DNA from: Hungatella sp.
GTDB lineage: Bacteria > Bacillota > Clostridia > Lachnospirales > Lachnospiraceae
Length of the DNA stretch: 64,000 nucleotides
Direction of reading: 5' to 3'
Assembly: GCA_022796015.1 (NCBI GenBank)
Contig: JAAWHU010000004.1
Location: 1 to 64,000, forward strand
The notes beneath the pieces were generated by a model that made no database searches, was not told where the DNA came from, and saw only the letters and a program-made list of their open reading frames with translations. The first letter of the stretch is position 1; the number at the start of each line of letters is the position of its first letter. The position numbers and the translations under genes were made by a program. Of this stretch, positions 8,295 to 21,258 are shown one piece after another.

Positions 8295-8361
8295 AAAAAT
8301 ACGGTGCAATCTGTGAAGCATGTACTCTACGCTCATTGCTTCACGGATTACACCGTATTTT
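8295..8361 (-). terminator. Bidirectional intrinsic terminator
   Basis: Very long hairpin (AATACGGTG...CACCGTATT outer arms, GTGAAGCA/TGCTTCAC inner arms) with A and T runs on both sides. It follows the small Cys-rich protein gene by about 38 bases and isolates it from the downstream unit. Confidence 0.85.
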
Positions 8362-8398
8362 TAGTTACAAAACTGCATTTAAAACTATATTTGTAGGA

Positions 8399-8548
8399 CT
8401 ACTTTTGACATGTTCCTTTTGAAACGCATCCTCTGCAACCGCAGCCGCAGCCACAGCCGCTCTTTCCCTCTTTATGGTCTTTAACTTTCTTCCACACAAC
8501 GCCTGATATGGCGGCTGCTACTATGATTACAATAATCCCATCGATCAT
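8399..8548 (-). CDS. FeoB-associated Cys-rich membrane protein
   Basis: A 49-aa protein: an N-terminal membrane helix (MIDGIIVIIVAAAISGVVW), a short basic linker, and a C-terminal GCGCGCGCRGC cluster with two further cysteines in all. This layout is that of the FeoB-associated Cys-rich family, small partners of the ferrous iron transporter. It starts at ATG 8548 after GGAAGGAGAGGAAG. It stands alone here: no feoA or feoB is nearby. A perfect vegetative promoter with a Fur-type box directly upstream supports iron-repressed expression. Confidence 0.85.
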   Translation of the reverse strand: MIDGIIVIIVAAAISGVVWKKVKDHKEGKSGCGCGCGCRGCVSKGTCQK

Positions 8549-8613
8549 ATGTGCTTCCTCTCCTTCCATATTTTCTGCTTATTTGCCATGGATTCACAGC
8601 ATTTTTTTCTTAC

Positions 8614-8642
8614 ATTATACGTCTATATGAAAGAAATGTCAA
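8614..8642 (-). promoter_or_regulatory. Promoter of the Cys-rich iron-related gene
   Basis: TTGACA (8642-8637), 17-base spacer, TATAAT (8619-8614): perfect consensus, about 65 bases before the start codon. Confidence 0.85.
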
Positions 8643-8647
8643 TTATT

Positions 8648-8662
8648 TGAGAATGATTTTCA
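8648..8662. promoter_or_regulatory. Fur box
   Basis: TGAAAATCATTCTCA (minus strand) matches the 7-1-7 Fur repeat TGATAATNATTATCA at 12 of 14 defined positions and ends five bases from the -35 element. The site next to a ferrous-iron-associated gene makes a Fur (or Fur-family) operator likely. Confidence 0.75.
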
Positions 8663-8688
8663 TTTTTCTTTATCAATAAGTCAAATAT

Positions 8689-8732
8689 AAAGTGCCCTTA
8701 AACCCCTTTTCAGGCAGCTTTAAAGGCACTTT
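8689..8732 (-). terminator. Terminator after rpoC
   Basis: Stem AGTGCCYTTAAA/TTTAARGGCACT of about 12 bp with a 16-base loop, 14 bases after the rpoC stop, with T runs on both sides. Confidence 0.75.
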
Positions 8733-8745
8733 TTTATGAGTCTAT

Positions 8746-12405
<3,660 letters not shown>

Positions 12406-12423
12406 GAGTGATACTCCCTTCTA

Positions 12424-15400
12424 TTATTCTTCATCATAGGAAGAGTCGAAATCATCGAACATCTCCTCAGCGATGCGGTCTCCCTCATCCTCGTCATCTT
12501 CCTCCACGTCTACCAGTTCTCCATCTCTGAACTCCTGCTCCTGGTAGCCATAGCTTCCGAATGACTCCTCCTGCCCGCCATAACGTCTTTCCCCTTCGAT
12601 AATCGAGCGCAGGTCTGTATCGCTGTAATCAATATCTTCGGTCAGTTCTACTTCTGTATTATCATCTCTCAACACTCTCACATCAAGTCCCAAAGACTGA
12701 AGTTCCTTTAACAGCACCTTAAAGGACTCCGGTATGCCGGGTTCGGGAATATTCTCTCCCTTGATGATGGCCTCGTAAGTCTTCACACGTCCCGTCACGT
12801 CATCGGACTTGACAGTAAGGATCTCCTGAAGGGTGTAGGAAGCGCCATATGCCTCCAGGGCCCACACCTCCATCTCTCCGAAACGCTGACCGCCGAACTG
12901 GGCTTTGCCGCCTAAGGGCTGCTGAGTAACCAGGGCATATGGGCCCGTGGAGCGGGCGTGGATCTTGTCGTCTACCAGGTGATGAAGCTTCAGGTAGTGC
13001 ATGTGGCCGATGGTTACAGGGCTGTCAAAATATTCCCCTGTTCTTCCGTCTCTCAGTCTTACTTTTCCATCCCTGCTTAAGGGCACGCCTTTCCACAGTT
13101 CCCGGTGTTCCAGGTGCTCTCCCAAGTATTCCATAACTTCAGGATTCAGGGAATCTTTATATTTTTCCTGGAATTCCTCCCATGAAGTATTCACATAATC
13201 GTTGGCCACATCGAGAGTATCCATAATGTCGATCTCATTGGCTCCGTCAAATACAGGAGTGGCAATATTAAATCCAAGGGCCTTAGCCGCCAGGCTTAAG
13301 TGAATCTCCAGCACCTGGCCGATATTCATACGGGAAGGCACGCCAAGAGGATTCAGCACAATATCCAGGGGACGGCCGTTTGGCAGGAAAGGCATATCCT
13401 CCACAGGCAGAACCCTGGACACAACGCCCTTGTTGCCGTGACGTCCGGCCATCTTGTCGCCTACGGAGATCTTTCTCTTCTGGGCAATATAGATGCGGAC
13501 CGTCTGATTCACTCCCGGAGACAGCTCATCGCCGTTCTCCCTGGTGAACACCTTGGCGTCCACAATAATTCCATAAGCACCGTGAGGAACCTTCAAGGAT
13601 GTGTCTCTCACCTCTCTGGCCTTCTCGCCGAAGATAGCGCGAAGAAGCCTCTCCTCCGCCGTCAGCTCAGTCTCTCCCTTGGGGGTCACCTTTCCCACCA
13701 GGATATCGCCGGCCCGAACCTCGGCTCCGATGCGGATGATTCCTCTTTCATCCAGATCCTTCAAGGCGTCCTCGCCTACGCCCGGAACATCCCGGGTGAT
13801 TTCCTCCGGCCCCAGCTTGGTGTCTCTGGCCTCTGCCTCATATTCCTCGATATGCACGGACGTGTATACATCGTCCTGTACCAGTCTTTCGCTTAAGAGA
13901 ACCGCATCCTCGTAGTTATAGCCTTCCCACGTCATAAAGCCGATGAGCGGATTCTTGCCTAAGGCGATCTCCCCATTCTGGGTAGAAGGGCCATCGGCAA
14001 TTACCTGTCCCGCCTCCACATGGTCGCCCTTAAAGATAATGGGCTTCTGGTTATAACAGTTGGACTGGTTGCTTCTCTTAAATTTGGTCAGATGGTATAC
14101 GTCCTTGTTGCCATCGGAATCTCTCTTAATAATAATCTCGTTGGACGCGGACCGCTCTACCACGCCGGCATTCCTTGCCACTACACAGACGCCCGAGTCC
14201 ACTGCCGCTTTGGCTTCCATACCCGTGCCGACCACCGGAGCTTCGGTGGTGAGAAGGGGAACCGCCTGGCGCTGCATGTTGGAACCCATAAGGGCTCTGT
14301 TGGCATCGTCGTTCTCCAAGAAGGGAATCATGGAAGTAGCCACGGAAAATACCATCTTGGGAGATACGTCCATGAGATCTATGGTTTTCTTCTGGAACTC
14401 GGAGGTCTCCTCCCGGTAACGGCCAGATACATTGTTGCGCACAAAATGTCCCTCATTGTCCAGAGGGGTGTTAGCCTGAGCCACCACAAAGTTGTCTTCC
14501 TCGTCTGCCGTTAAGTAAACCACCTCGTCGGTTACCACCGGGTTGGCCGGATCCGACTTATCTACCACCCGGTAAGGAGCTTCCACAAAGCCGTACTGAT
14601 TTACCCGGGCATAGGTAGCCAGAGAGTTAATGAGGCCGATGTTGGGGCCTTCAGGGGTCTCGATGGGACACATACGTCCATAATGGGTGTAGTGTACGTC
14701 ACGAACCTCAAATCCGGCTCTCTCTCTGGACAGACCGCCGGGACCCAGTGCAGACAGACGTCTCTTGTGGGTCAGCTCTGCCAGAGGGTTATTTTGATCC
14801 ATGAACTGGGACAGCTGAGAACTTCCGAAGAACTCCTTAACCGCCGCCGTCACAGGCTTTATGTTAATCAAAGACTGAGCTGTAATTCCATCCATATCCT
14901 GGGTGGTCATACGCTCCCGCACCACTCTCTCCATACGGGACAGACCGATGCGGTACTGATTCTGAAGAAGCTCTCCCACGGCCCGGATCCTTCGGTTGCC
15001 CAGGTGGTCAATGTCGTCGGACGTGCCGATCTGCTCCTCCAGATGCATATTATAGTTAATGGAAGCAAGAATATCTTCCTTTGTAATGTGCTTAGGCACC
15101 AGCTCGCTTAAGTTTCTCCGGATAGCTGCCTTAAGCTCCGTCTCGTCCTCTCCAAATTCTGCCAGGATATTCTGGAGCACCGGATAATATACTAATTCCG
15201 TAACCTCCGCCTCCGCAGGATCAAAGTCCACATAACAGCTGAGATCCACCATCATATTGGAAAGAATCTTTTCGTTTCTCTCTATGCCCTGAACCCACAC
15301 AAAGGGAACGCCTGCGTTCTGGATGGCTTCCGCAGTCTGCTTATCCAGAGTGGCTCCTGCCTCAGCCAGGATCTCTCCTGTGGTCTGATCCACCACGTCC

Positions 15401-16287
15401 TCCGCCAGGACATGGCCGGCCACACGGTTCTTAAAGGCCAGCTTTTTATTGAATTTATAACGCCCCACCTTTGCCAAGTCATATCTTCTGGGGTCAAAGA
15501 ACATACTGTCCAAAAGGCTCTTTGCACTGTCTACAGACAAAGGTTCACCGGGGCGGATCTTCTTATATAATTCCAGAAGGCCGTCTTCGTAGCTGCCAGA
15601 TACGTCTTTTCCGAAGCTTGCCAAAAGCTTCGGCTCCTCTCCGAACATATCCAGAATCTCTGCATTGGTTCCGTATCCAAGGGCGCGAATCAAAACCGTG
15701 ACAGGGACTTTTCTGGTTCTGTCAACACGAACATAAAAGATGTCATTGGAGTCTGTCTCATATTCCAGCCATGCACCACGGTTGGGGATTACCGTGCAGG
15801 TATAGAGCTCTTTACCGATCTTGTCATGTCCGATACCGTAATAAATACCTGGGGAACGTACTAACTGGCTGACAATTACACGCTCAGCTCCGTTGATTAC
15901 GAAAGAGCCGGTATCTGTCATAAGCGGAAGGTCGCCCATAAAGATTTCGTGTTCATTGATCTCATCTTTGTCTTTGTTGCAAAGCCGTACTTTTACCTTT
16001 AAAGGAGCCGCATATGTGGCGTCTCTTTCTTTGCAAGCTTCAATGGTATACTTGATATCATTTTTACATAATGTAAAATCAACGAACTCCAAACTCAAGT
16101 GGCCTGCGAAATCTGAGATCGGAGAGATGTCTCGAAAGACTTCTTTCAAACCCTCATCAAGGAACCACTGATAGGAGTCTTTTTGAATCTCTATCAGATT
16201 TGGCATCTCAAGGACTTCCTTCTGCCTTGAGAAGCTCATTCTAACGCTTTTCCCTGCTTTTACAGGACGCATTCTGCTTTTCTCCAT
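12424..16287 (-). CDS. rpoB: RNA polymerase beta subunit
   Basis: 1287-aa beta subunit. The rifamycin-binding cluster ([15 protein letters not shown]...[13 protein letters not shown], about residues 480-550) has the standard unaltered residues. The protein ends in an acidic tail. ATG 16287 follows AGGGGTGAG by six bases. rplJ-rplL are not immediately upstream; instead rpoB has its own promoter and a divergent neighbour. Confidence 0.98.
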   Translation of the reverse strand: MEKSRMRPVKAGKSVRMSFSRQKEVLEMPNLIEIQKDSYQWFLDEGLKEVFRDISPISDFAGHLSLEFVDFTLCKNDIKYTIEACKERDATYAAPLKVKVRLCNKDKDEINEHEIFMGDLPLMTDTGSFVINGAERVIVSQLVRSPGIYYGIGHDKIGKELYTCTVIPNRGAWLEYETDSNDIFYVRVDRTRKVPVTVLIRALGYGTNAEILDMFGEEPKLLASFGKDVSGSYEDGLLELYKKIRPGEPLSVDSAKSLLDSMFFDPRRYDLAKVGRYKFNKKLAFKNRVAGHVLAEDVVDQTTGEILAEAGATLDKQTAEAIQNAGVPFVWVQGIERNEKILSNMMVDLSCYVDFDPAEAEVTELVYYPVLQNILAEFGEDETELKAAIRRNLSELVPKHITKEDILASINYNMHLEEQIGTSDDIDHLGNRRIRAVGELLQNQYRIGLSRMERVVRERMTTQDMDGITAQSLINIKPVTAAVKEFFGSSQLSQFMDQNNPLAELTHKRRLSALGPGGLSRERAGFEVRDVHYTHYGRMCPIETPEGPNIGLINSLATYARVNQYGFVEAPYRVVDKSDPANPVVTDEVVYLTADEEDNFVVAQANTPLDNEGHFVRNNVSGRYREETSEFQKKTIDLMDVSPKMVFSVATSMIPFLENDDANRALMGSNMQRQAVPLLTTEAPVVGTGMEAKAAVDSGVCVVARNAGVVERSASNEIIIKRDSDGNKDVYHLTKFKRSNQSNCYNQKPIIFKGDHVEAGQVIADGPSTQNGEIALGKNPLIGFMTWEGYNYEDAVLLSERLVQDDVYTSVHIEEYEAEARDTKLGPEEITRDVPGVGEDALKDLDERGIIRIGAEVRAGDILVGKVTPKGETELTAEERLLRAIFGEKAREVRDTSLKVPHGAYGIIVDAKVFTRENGDELSPGVNQTVRIYIAQKRKISVGDKMAGRHGNKGVVSRVLPVEDMPFLPNGRPLDIVLNPLGVPSRMNIGQVLEIHLSLAAKALGFNIATPVFDGANEIDIMDTLDVANDYVNTSWEEFQEKYKDSLNPEVMEYLGEHLEHRELWKGVPLSRDGKVRLRDGRTGEYFDSPVTIGHMHYLKLHHLVDDKIHARSTGPYALVTQQPLGGKAQFGGQRFGEMEVWALEAYGASYTLQEILTVKSDDVTGRVKTYEAIIKGENIPEPGIPESFKVLLKELQSLGLDVRVLRDDNTEVELTEDIDYSDTDLRSIIEGERRYGGQEESFGSYGYQEQEFRDGELVDVEEDDEDEGDRIAEEMFDDFDSSYDEE

Positions 16288-16379
16288 TGACGTCTCACCC
16301 CTGTTTTCTTTTCATTCTATTCTGATTTTGGGCAGACTTGTACCGTTAATGCGCAAGTCTCCACAATAGTGCACATTTC

Positions 16380-16408
16380 ATATTATCATAGTCTTGTCAA
16401 GGTGTCAA
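16380..16408 (-). promoter_or_regulatory. Promoter of rpoB-rpoC
   Basis: TTGACA (16408-16403), 17 bases, TAATAT (16385-16380). A second TTGACA lies six bases further in, giving an alternative shorter spacing. The leader of about 85 bases shows no obvious ribosomal-protein binding structure. Confidence 0.75.
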
Positions 16409-16483
16409 CCCTTTATTTTCCTGGTTTTTCCATTATTATCCTGGTTTTTCCGGGCTTTGATCCGAAAGCCACGGCCCCGGCTC

Positions 16484-16512
16484 TTGCCTTTTCCCATAAA
16501 GAATGATATACT
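16484..16512 (+). promoter_or_regulatory. Promoter of the 149-aa membrane-anchored protein gene
   Basis: TTGCCT (16484-16489), 17 bases, TATACT (16507-16512), divergent from the rpoB promoter. Confidence 0.65.
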
Positions 16513-16566
16513 AACTAGAAGCAGCAGGCTTGGCCTGCAATAGGACTTATTTGGAGGTATTCCCAG

Positions 16567-17016
16567 GTGCAAACATTTTTAAACGTATTGTTGGTAATTC
16601 TTATTATCGTTGCCGCAGCTTTGGCTGTACTCTATTTTGTAGGCAGAAAGCTGGAGAAACGCCAAGTGGAGCAGCAGAATCTCCTGCAGGCCGCCGCCCA
16701 GACTGTCACTATGCTGGTTATTGACAAGAAGAAGTTAAAGATCAAAGACGCCAATCTCCCTAAGATCGTATACGAGCAGACCCCCAAGTATATGCGCTGG
16801 GCAAAGATTCCTATGGTTAAGGCAAAGGTAGGGCCCAAGGTTATGACTCTTCTTGCCGACGACAAAGTCTTTGCAGCCCTTCCTGTAAAGGCTGAAGTCA
16901 AGGTAGTGATCAGCGGAATCTACATAACAGAGCTTAAAAGTATAAGAGGCGGCGCTATTCCCGCCCCGCCGAAGAAAAAAGGATTTTTTGACAGATTTAA
17001 AAAAGACAAAAAGTAG
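16567..17016 (+). CDS. Membrane-anchored protein of unknown function
   Basis: 149 aa: one N-terminal membrane helix (FLNVLLVILIIVAAALAVLYFVG), then a short coiled region and a soluble basic domain ending in KKKGFFDRFKKDKK. The topology suggests a cytoplasmic domain tethered to the membrane. The start is GTG at 16567, eight bases after GGAGGT. It has its own promoter and terminator, so it is monocistronic, divergent from rpoB. I do not recognise a named family. Confidence 0.8.
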   Translation: MQTFLNVLLVILIIVAAALAVLYFVGRKLEKRQVEQQNLLQAAAQTVTMLVIDKKKLKIKDANLPKIVYEQTPKYMRWAKIPMVKAKVGPKVMTLLADDKVFAALPVKAEVKVVISGIYITELKSIRGGAIPAPPKKKGFFDRFKKDKK

Positions 17017-17019
17017 TCA

Positions 17020-17047
17020 GGGCGGCCCTAAAGGGCCGTCCTTTTTT
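17020..17047 (+). terminator. Intrinsic terminator
   Basis: GGCGGCCCT/AGGGCCGTC stem followed by TTTTTT, four bases after the stop of the 149-aa gene. Confidence 0.9.
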
Positions 17048-17053
17048 GTATCC

Positions 17054-17509
17054 TCAAGCCATAGATTGTGCCAGGTGAAGATTTCCGGTCCCCAGAGGAC
17101 GAACGGACACCTTGATGCTGCAGTCCGACATATGCTGATAATTAATATCCAGAGAATATTCCACCTGAACCTCCAGAAGATTTTCTTCCTCCAAAAGCCG
17201 GATCTGATTAGTGCTGATGCCCACCATAAGCTCCCCCACAGGCGTCACATAGCAGGTTAGGTTCTTCTTGTTCCGTTCAAATACCATATGGGTGCTGGCG
17301 CTTCCTTTTTTAATAATATCCATGGCATCGGGCATGATCTTTATGGTATTGCGGATCACCTCCCCCTCTCCCTCCAGGACTTCGTCATAGAGGATATAAT
17401 GCTTCCCGTTTTTTTCATAGTAGGTCCCCTTGGTGATCATCTCCACGTCCTGGCCTTCCTGATCCATAAACTGAACGCCGCTGATGCTGATAAGCACTTC
17501 CTTTGTCAT
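17054..17509 (-). CDS. DUF1934 (YwiB-like) beta-barrel protein
   Basis: 151-aa cytoplasmic protein of the DUF1934 family, which has a lipocalin-like fold; function unknown. Typical features are the opening strand VLISISGVQFMDQEGQDVEMITKGTYY (here split by position about 3-30), YILYDE, and TCYVTPVGELMVGISTN. The start at ATG 17509 follows AGGAGG by seven bases; the frame extends upstream but without a better site. Last gene of ddl-murI-DUF1934, 25 bases after murI. Confidence 0.85.
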   Translation of the reverse strand: MTKEVLISISGVQFMDQEGQDVEMITKGTYYEKNGKHYILYDEVLEGEGEVIRNTIKIMPDAMDIIKKGSASTHMVFERNKKNLTCYVTPVGELMVGISTNQIRLLEEENLLEVQVEYSLDINYQHMSDCSIKVSVRPLGTGNLHLAQSMA

Positions 17510-17534
17510 ATCAATGCCTCCTGATGCCGGAAAT

Positions 17535-18350
17535 TTAGTACTCTTCAATATTGATCTTCTTCGTCTCCCTTACCTCGCTGGGCAGAATGGAGGTGGCAAA
17601 TGCCGTGAATTTCTCTGCCAGATCACTGACATAAAAATGGTACTTTTCTTCCGGCGTTCTCTCTATGTCACAGACCAGCCCCTTCTCTTCCAGAAGGCTC
17701 TTAAGCTCTATGGCCGTCTCATAAGCCGGGTTCACCAGCACCACATCCTCCCCCATAAGCCGCCTTAAGGTGGAGCGGATCAGGGGATAATGAGTACATC
17801 CCAGAACCAGGGTATCCACAAACCGGCTTTTTAATTCAGACAGATACCTGGATGCAATCTCATCGGTGACAGAATCATGGAGCAGCCCCTCCTCCACCAA
17901 AGGAACAAAAAGGGGGCAGGGTTTTCCCGTCACCTCAAGGCCCGGACGCATCTGATTCATTACCTCCGTATAAATACCGCTTTTTATGGTTCCCTCCGTT
18001 CCGATAACTCCCACCTTCTTGTTGCGCGTGGCCTTCACCGCCGTCCTTGCTCCGGCGCGGATAACGCCGATAATGGGGATATCAAACTCCTTCTCCACAG
18101 TCTCTAAGGCATATGCGCTGGCTGTGTTGCAGGCAATGACAATAGCCTTCACCTTCTGGGTCATGAGAAACCGGATAATCTGCCTGGAATAGCGCAGCAC
18201 CGTATCCTGGGATTTGCTTCCGTAAGGCACTCTGGCCGTATCTCCAAAATAGACGATGCTCTCTCCAGGCATCTGACGCATAATCTCTCTTGCCACGGTG
18301 AGACCGCCGATTCCCGAGTCAAAAACTCCCACAGAAGCGTTTCTATCCAT
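17535..18350 (-). CDS. murI: Glutamate racemase
   Basis: Makes D-glutamate for peptidoglycan. The 271-aa protein has VGVFDSGIGGLTV near the N-terminus, the two catalytic cysteines Cys74 (IACNTAS) and Cys185 (LGCTHYPL), and the substrate loop GDTARVPYG. The start at ATG 18350 follows AAAGGAGCG and overlaps the ddl stop by eight bases, which implies translational coupling. Pairing with ddl puts both D-amino-acid steps of wall synthesis in one operon. Confidence 0.95.
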   Translation of the reverse strand: MDRNASVGVFDSGIGGLTVAREIMRQMPGESIVYFGDTARVPYGSKSQDTVLRYSRQIIRFLMTQKVKAIVIACNTASAYALETVEKEFDIPIIGVIRAGARTAVKATRNKKVGVIGTEGTIKSGIYTEVMNQMRPGLEVTGKPCPLFVPLVEEGLLHDSVTDEIASRYLSELKSRFVDTLVLGCTHYPLIRSTLRRLMGEDVVLVNPAYETAIELKSLLEEKGLVCDIERTPEEKYHFYVSDLAEKFTAFATSILPSEVRETKKINIEEY

Positions 18351-19410
18351 GGTAACGCTCCTTTGCACACTGAATCAGCTCTTCTACCAGCTGGGGCTTT
18401 GAGATTCCTCTGGCTTCCCACAGCACGGGATACATGCTGATGGCAGTGAAACCCGGCATGGTGTTAATCTCATTGAACACCACCTCCCCCTGGTCTGTCA
18501 CAAAAAAATCCACCCTGGACAGCCCGTACCCATCGATGGCCTGAAAGATTTTTCCCGCCGCCTGGCGCAGCTCCTCCGCCCCATTGCCGGGAAGGCAGGG
18601 GTCTATGACAGTCTTGGACTCTTCATTATAATATTTGGATTCATAATCGTAGAAATCCGCGGCTGCCAGTATCTCTCCCACACCGGACACCTGAGGCTTT
18701 CTCTTTCCTCCCCCGAGAACGGCCGTCTCCACCTCGTGGCCTGTAATGGTCTCCTCCACCAGAATCTTTCTGTCATGGTCCGCGGCGTCTCTCAACGCTT
18801 TTTTCAGGGCGTCCCTGTCCTGTGCCTTGCTGACTCCCCTGGAAGAGCCTGCATTGGAGGGCTTTACAAACACAGGATAGGAAAGCTTGTTTTCCACCTT
18901 CTCCACCACCTGGTCCATATCCTCCAGCTCCTCCCTCATTACCGGCACATACTCTGCCTGACGGATTCCCAGGGCATCTACAATCACCTTTGTGTACAGC
19001 TTATCCATGGCAACTGCCGAGGAGAGAACTCCGCAGCCCACATAGGGGATTCCCGCCAGTTCAAACAGCCCCTGGATGGTGCCATCCTCCCCGAAAAGCC
19101 CGTGGAGCACCGGGAATGCCACATCAACAGGTTTCTTTTCCACACTGCCGTCCTCCCCAAAGATCAGAAGGCACCTATGAGTCCTATCCGGTGAAATGAT
19201 GGCTCTCTTCTTACTGCTGCGCCAGGTATCCTCACACAGCTCCTTTATGGAATCCACCAGGAGCCATCGTCCCTCCTGTGTAATACCGATGAGCACCAAC
19301 TCATACTTTTCTTCATCTATCTGCTTAATCACATTAACCGCCGACATACAGGACACCGTATGCTCCGAGGACTGGCCGCCAAATAAAACCGCCACAGTTT
19401 CTTTCATCAT
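18343..19410 (-). CDS. ddl: D-alanine--D-alanine ligase
   Basis: ATP-grasp enzyme that makes the D-Ala-D-Ala dipeptide of peptidoglycan. 355 aa with VLFGGQSSEH at the N-terminus, PVLHGLFGEDGTIQG, the FVKPSNAGSSRGV ATP-binding strand, the omega loop YDYESKYYNEES and the metal-binding NEINTMPGFT. The tyrosine-containing KYY omega loop is the type seen in D-Ala-D-Ala rather than D-lactate ligases. The first of two adjacent ATGs is best spaced from AAGGAG. Confidence 0.95.
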   Translation of the reverse strand: MMKETVAVLFGGQSSEHTVSCMSAVNVIKQIDEEKYELVLIGITQEGRWLLVDSIKELCEDTWRSSKKRAIISPDRTHRCLLIFGEDGSVEKKPVDVAFPVLHGLFGEDGTIQGLFELAGIPYVGCGVLSSAVAMDKLYTKVIVDALGIRQAEYVPVMREELEDMDQVVEKVENKLSYPVFVKPSNAGSSRGVSKAQDRDALKKALRDAADHDRKILVEETITGHEVETAVLGGGKRKPQVSGVGEILAAADFYDYESKYYNEESKTVIDPCLPGNGAEELRQAAGKIFQAIDGYGLSRVDFFVTDQGEVVFNEINTMPGFTAISMYPVLWEARGISKPQLVEELIQCAKERYHG

Positions 19411-19446
19411 GGAAAAAATCTCCTTAAATTTTGATTTTCGTGTTTC

Positions 19447-19474
19447 ATTATACCATACCTGGTTATAATTACAA
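19447..19474 (-). promoter_or_regulatory. Promoter of ddl-murI operon
   Basis: TTGTAA (19474-19469), 16 bases, TATAAT (19452-19447), about 37 bases before the ddl start codon. Confidence 0.65.
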
Positions 19475-19502
19475 TTAAGAATCTATTAAGAGGTGAAATA
19501 CA

Positions 19503-20117
19503 ATGAAATATCAAAGAACCCTGATTTTGTCTGCCTCCTGTCTTCTCATTGCACTTTTGTGTTCTATTGTATGGGGGTATCAAAAAGATAAGTACTTAAC
19601 AGAGCGGATCGCTCCCAAGATTCTGCGTTTTCATGTGCTGGCCAACTCCAACAGCAGCCGGGACCAGCAGTTGAAAGCACAGGTAAAATCCCTTATTCTA
19701 AAGAAACTTAAAGACTGCCCCGCTGATTCCAAGGAAGATCTCTGCGCCTATATTGAGGAAAATAAAGAGACCTTGGAGGCCTTTGCCGATACATATTTGC
19801 AAAGGGAAGGCTGCAGCTACCGCACCAGCATTCAGATTACCAAAGCATATTTTCCCACCAAGTCATACGGCAGCCTGGTACTGCCCTGCGGGACTTACGA
19901 TACGGTCCAGGTGGAGCTTGGCGCAGGGCGGGGACGGAACTGGTGGTGCGTCCTGTATCCCAGGCTTTGTTTTATTGAGGAGACCCGGCCGGTCTTTCCC
20001 GAGACTTCCGTAGAAGAGCTTAAGGCCCTCCTGTCGGAGGAGGACTGCCGGTCCCTTATGAACAATCCTCCTACGTTTCATATACGCCTTAAGCTGTTGG
20101 AGCTTCTGTCTAACTAA
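19503..20117 (+). CDS. spoIIR: Stage II sporulation protein R
   Basis: Forespore-made secreted signal that triggers SpoIIGA to process pro-sigma-E in the mother cell. The 204-aa protein has an N-terminal signal/anchor, then the family hallmarks RFHVLANSNSSRDQQLK, LPCGTYDTVQVELGAGRGRN and WWCVLYPRLCF. ATG 19503 follows AGAGGTG. A vegetative promoter is not evident; sequence at 19456-19480 has only partial similarity to a sigma-F promoter. It ends eight bases inside the convergent TolC-like gene. Confidence 0.93.
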   Translation: MKYQRTLILSASCLLIALLCSIVWGYQKDKYLTERIAPKILRFHVLANSNSSRDQQLKAQVKSLILKKLKDCPADSKEDLCAYIEENKETLEAFADTYLQREGCSYRTSIQITKAYFPTKSYGSLVLPCGTYDTVQVELGAGRGRNWWCVLYPRLCFIEETRPVFPETSVEELKALLSEEDCRSLMNNPPTFHIRLKLLELLSN

Positions 20118-21258
20118 TGTCCGCGATACCCTCCACGGCCCAGCGATAGCTCTCCATAGCCTGTAAAAGCTCAAGGCCTGCAGACGTGGCTGCCATATCC
20201 TGCTGAAGGTAGGCAAGCCTTAACTGAAGGTATTGCAGCTTCCCCAGCATCCCCAGCTGGTACTTCATGTCATTGCCGTCCATAGTGATGCGGGCCCCCT
20301 CCAAAGCGGTAGTCGCCGCCTCATAGGCCTTCTGCTTCTCCAGCACAGTCTGATAAAGGGATTCCAGCTGGGCCTTCAGCTTTGCTTCTCCCTCCTCTAT
20401 GGTGCGGGTTCTGGCATCCTGTCCGGCAGTGCCTCTTGCAACAACAGCTCTCTGTTCAATCAACGTATAGTTATTGCCTATGGCCTTTGTCAGGTCCGTC
20501 TCAGGATTCATGGCGGCGATCTCTGCAAGATTTGGAGCGGGAGCCTGCCTGATCTCAACCACTGCGTCATAGGGCCAGCCTGTCATGTAGCACAGCTGCC
20601 GGCTCAGACTGGTGAGAGTATCATTTAAGGCCTGCTGCTGCACCTGGGCAGACTGCAGGGAGGTCCATGCAGATTCCACTGCCGCATCCGTGGCCATCCC
20701 CATATTCCTCTGGGTTACCGTAGAATCGTAGGCCGCCTGGGCCAGAACAACGGAGGTATCCACCAGTTCTTTCGAGGCAAGAGCCTGGCTGTATCCGATC
20801 ATCAGCTGCTGTACCCCTGAGGTTAGCTGTTTTCTTGTCTGGCCCAGCACGCCTTTGGTTCCGCTGTCAACGGATTTCATAGCCTTTTCAAATCCCTTTG
20901 CTGCCTCTTTGTAGGCCTTGGCATAAGCCGTGTAGGTCTGGTATATTATGGGATTTTGGTCTTTTATCTCTTTTGCATCGGACTGCATCTCAGACGCCTC
21001 CGCCCGCAGGGCCTGGGCCGCCTCTTCCATAGGCGCCTTGTTGATGTCAATCTTTTTGATTACCTGCTGGTAGGTCGGGTTGTACTGCTCCACCAGATCC
21101 GCAATCTCGTCGTATTCCAGCACATCATCCCGAAGCCTGGCCCATGTCTCCTGGTCCATGGATTCTGGTTTATCCATCTGGGCCGGCACATTTACCGGGG
21201 CGGCTGCGGCAAGTACACCTGCCAGGCCCAGGGCTGTCATGATCTTTCGGGGCCTCAT
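20110..21258 (-). CDS. TolC-like protein of an RND operon, second copy
   Basis: 382 aa with a signal peptide (about 1-26) and almost entirely helical heptad-rich sequence, with two similar halves each ending in a GM-LGKLQYLQ-type or GMATDAAV-type turn, as in outer membrane efflux proteins. A Gram-positive cell has no outer membrane, so its role is unclear: it may extend the pump through the thick wall. It overlaps the upstream TolC-like gene by ATGA and shares the start WARLRDDVLEYDEI, so the pair came from a duplication and then diverged. Confidence 0.8.
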   Translation of the reverse strand: MRPRKIMTALGLAGVLAAAAPVNVPAQMDKPESMDQETWARLRDDVLEYDEIADLVEQYNPTYQQVIKKIDINKAPMEEAAQALRAEASEMQSDAKEIKDQNPIIYQTYTAYAKAYKEAAKGFEKAMKSVDSGTKGVLGQTRKQLTSGVQQLMIGYSQALASKELVDTSVVLAQAAYDSTVTQRNMGMATDAAVESAWTSLQSAQVQQQALNDTLTSLSRQLCYMTGWPYDAVVEIRQAPAPNLAEIAAMNPETDLTKAIGNNYTLIEQRAVVARGTAGQDARTRTIEEGEAKLKAQLESLYQTVLEKQKAYEAATTALEGARITMDGNDMKYQLGMLGKLQYLQLRLAYLQQDMAATSAGLELLQAMESYRWAVEGIADIS

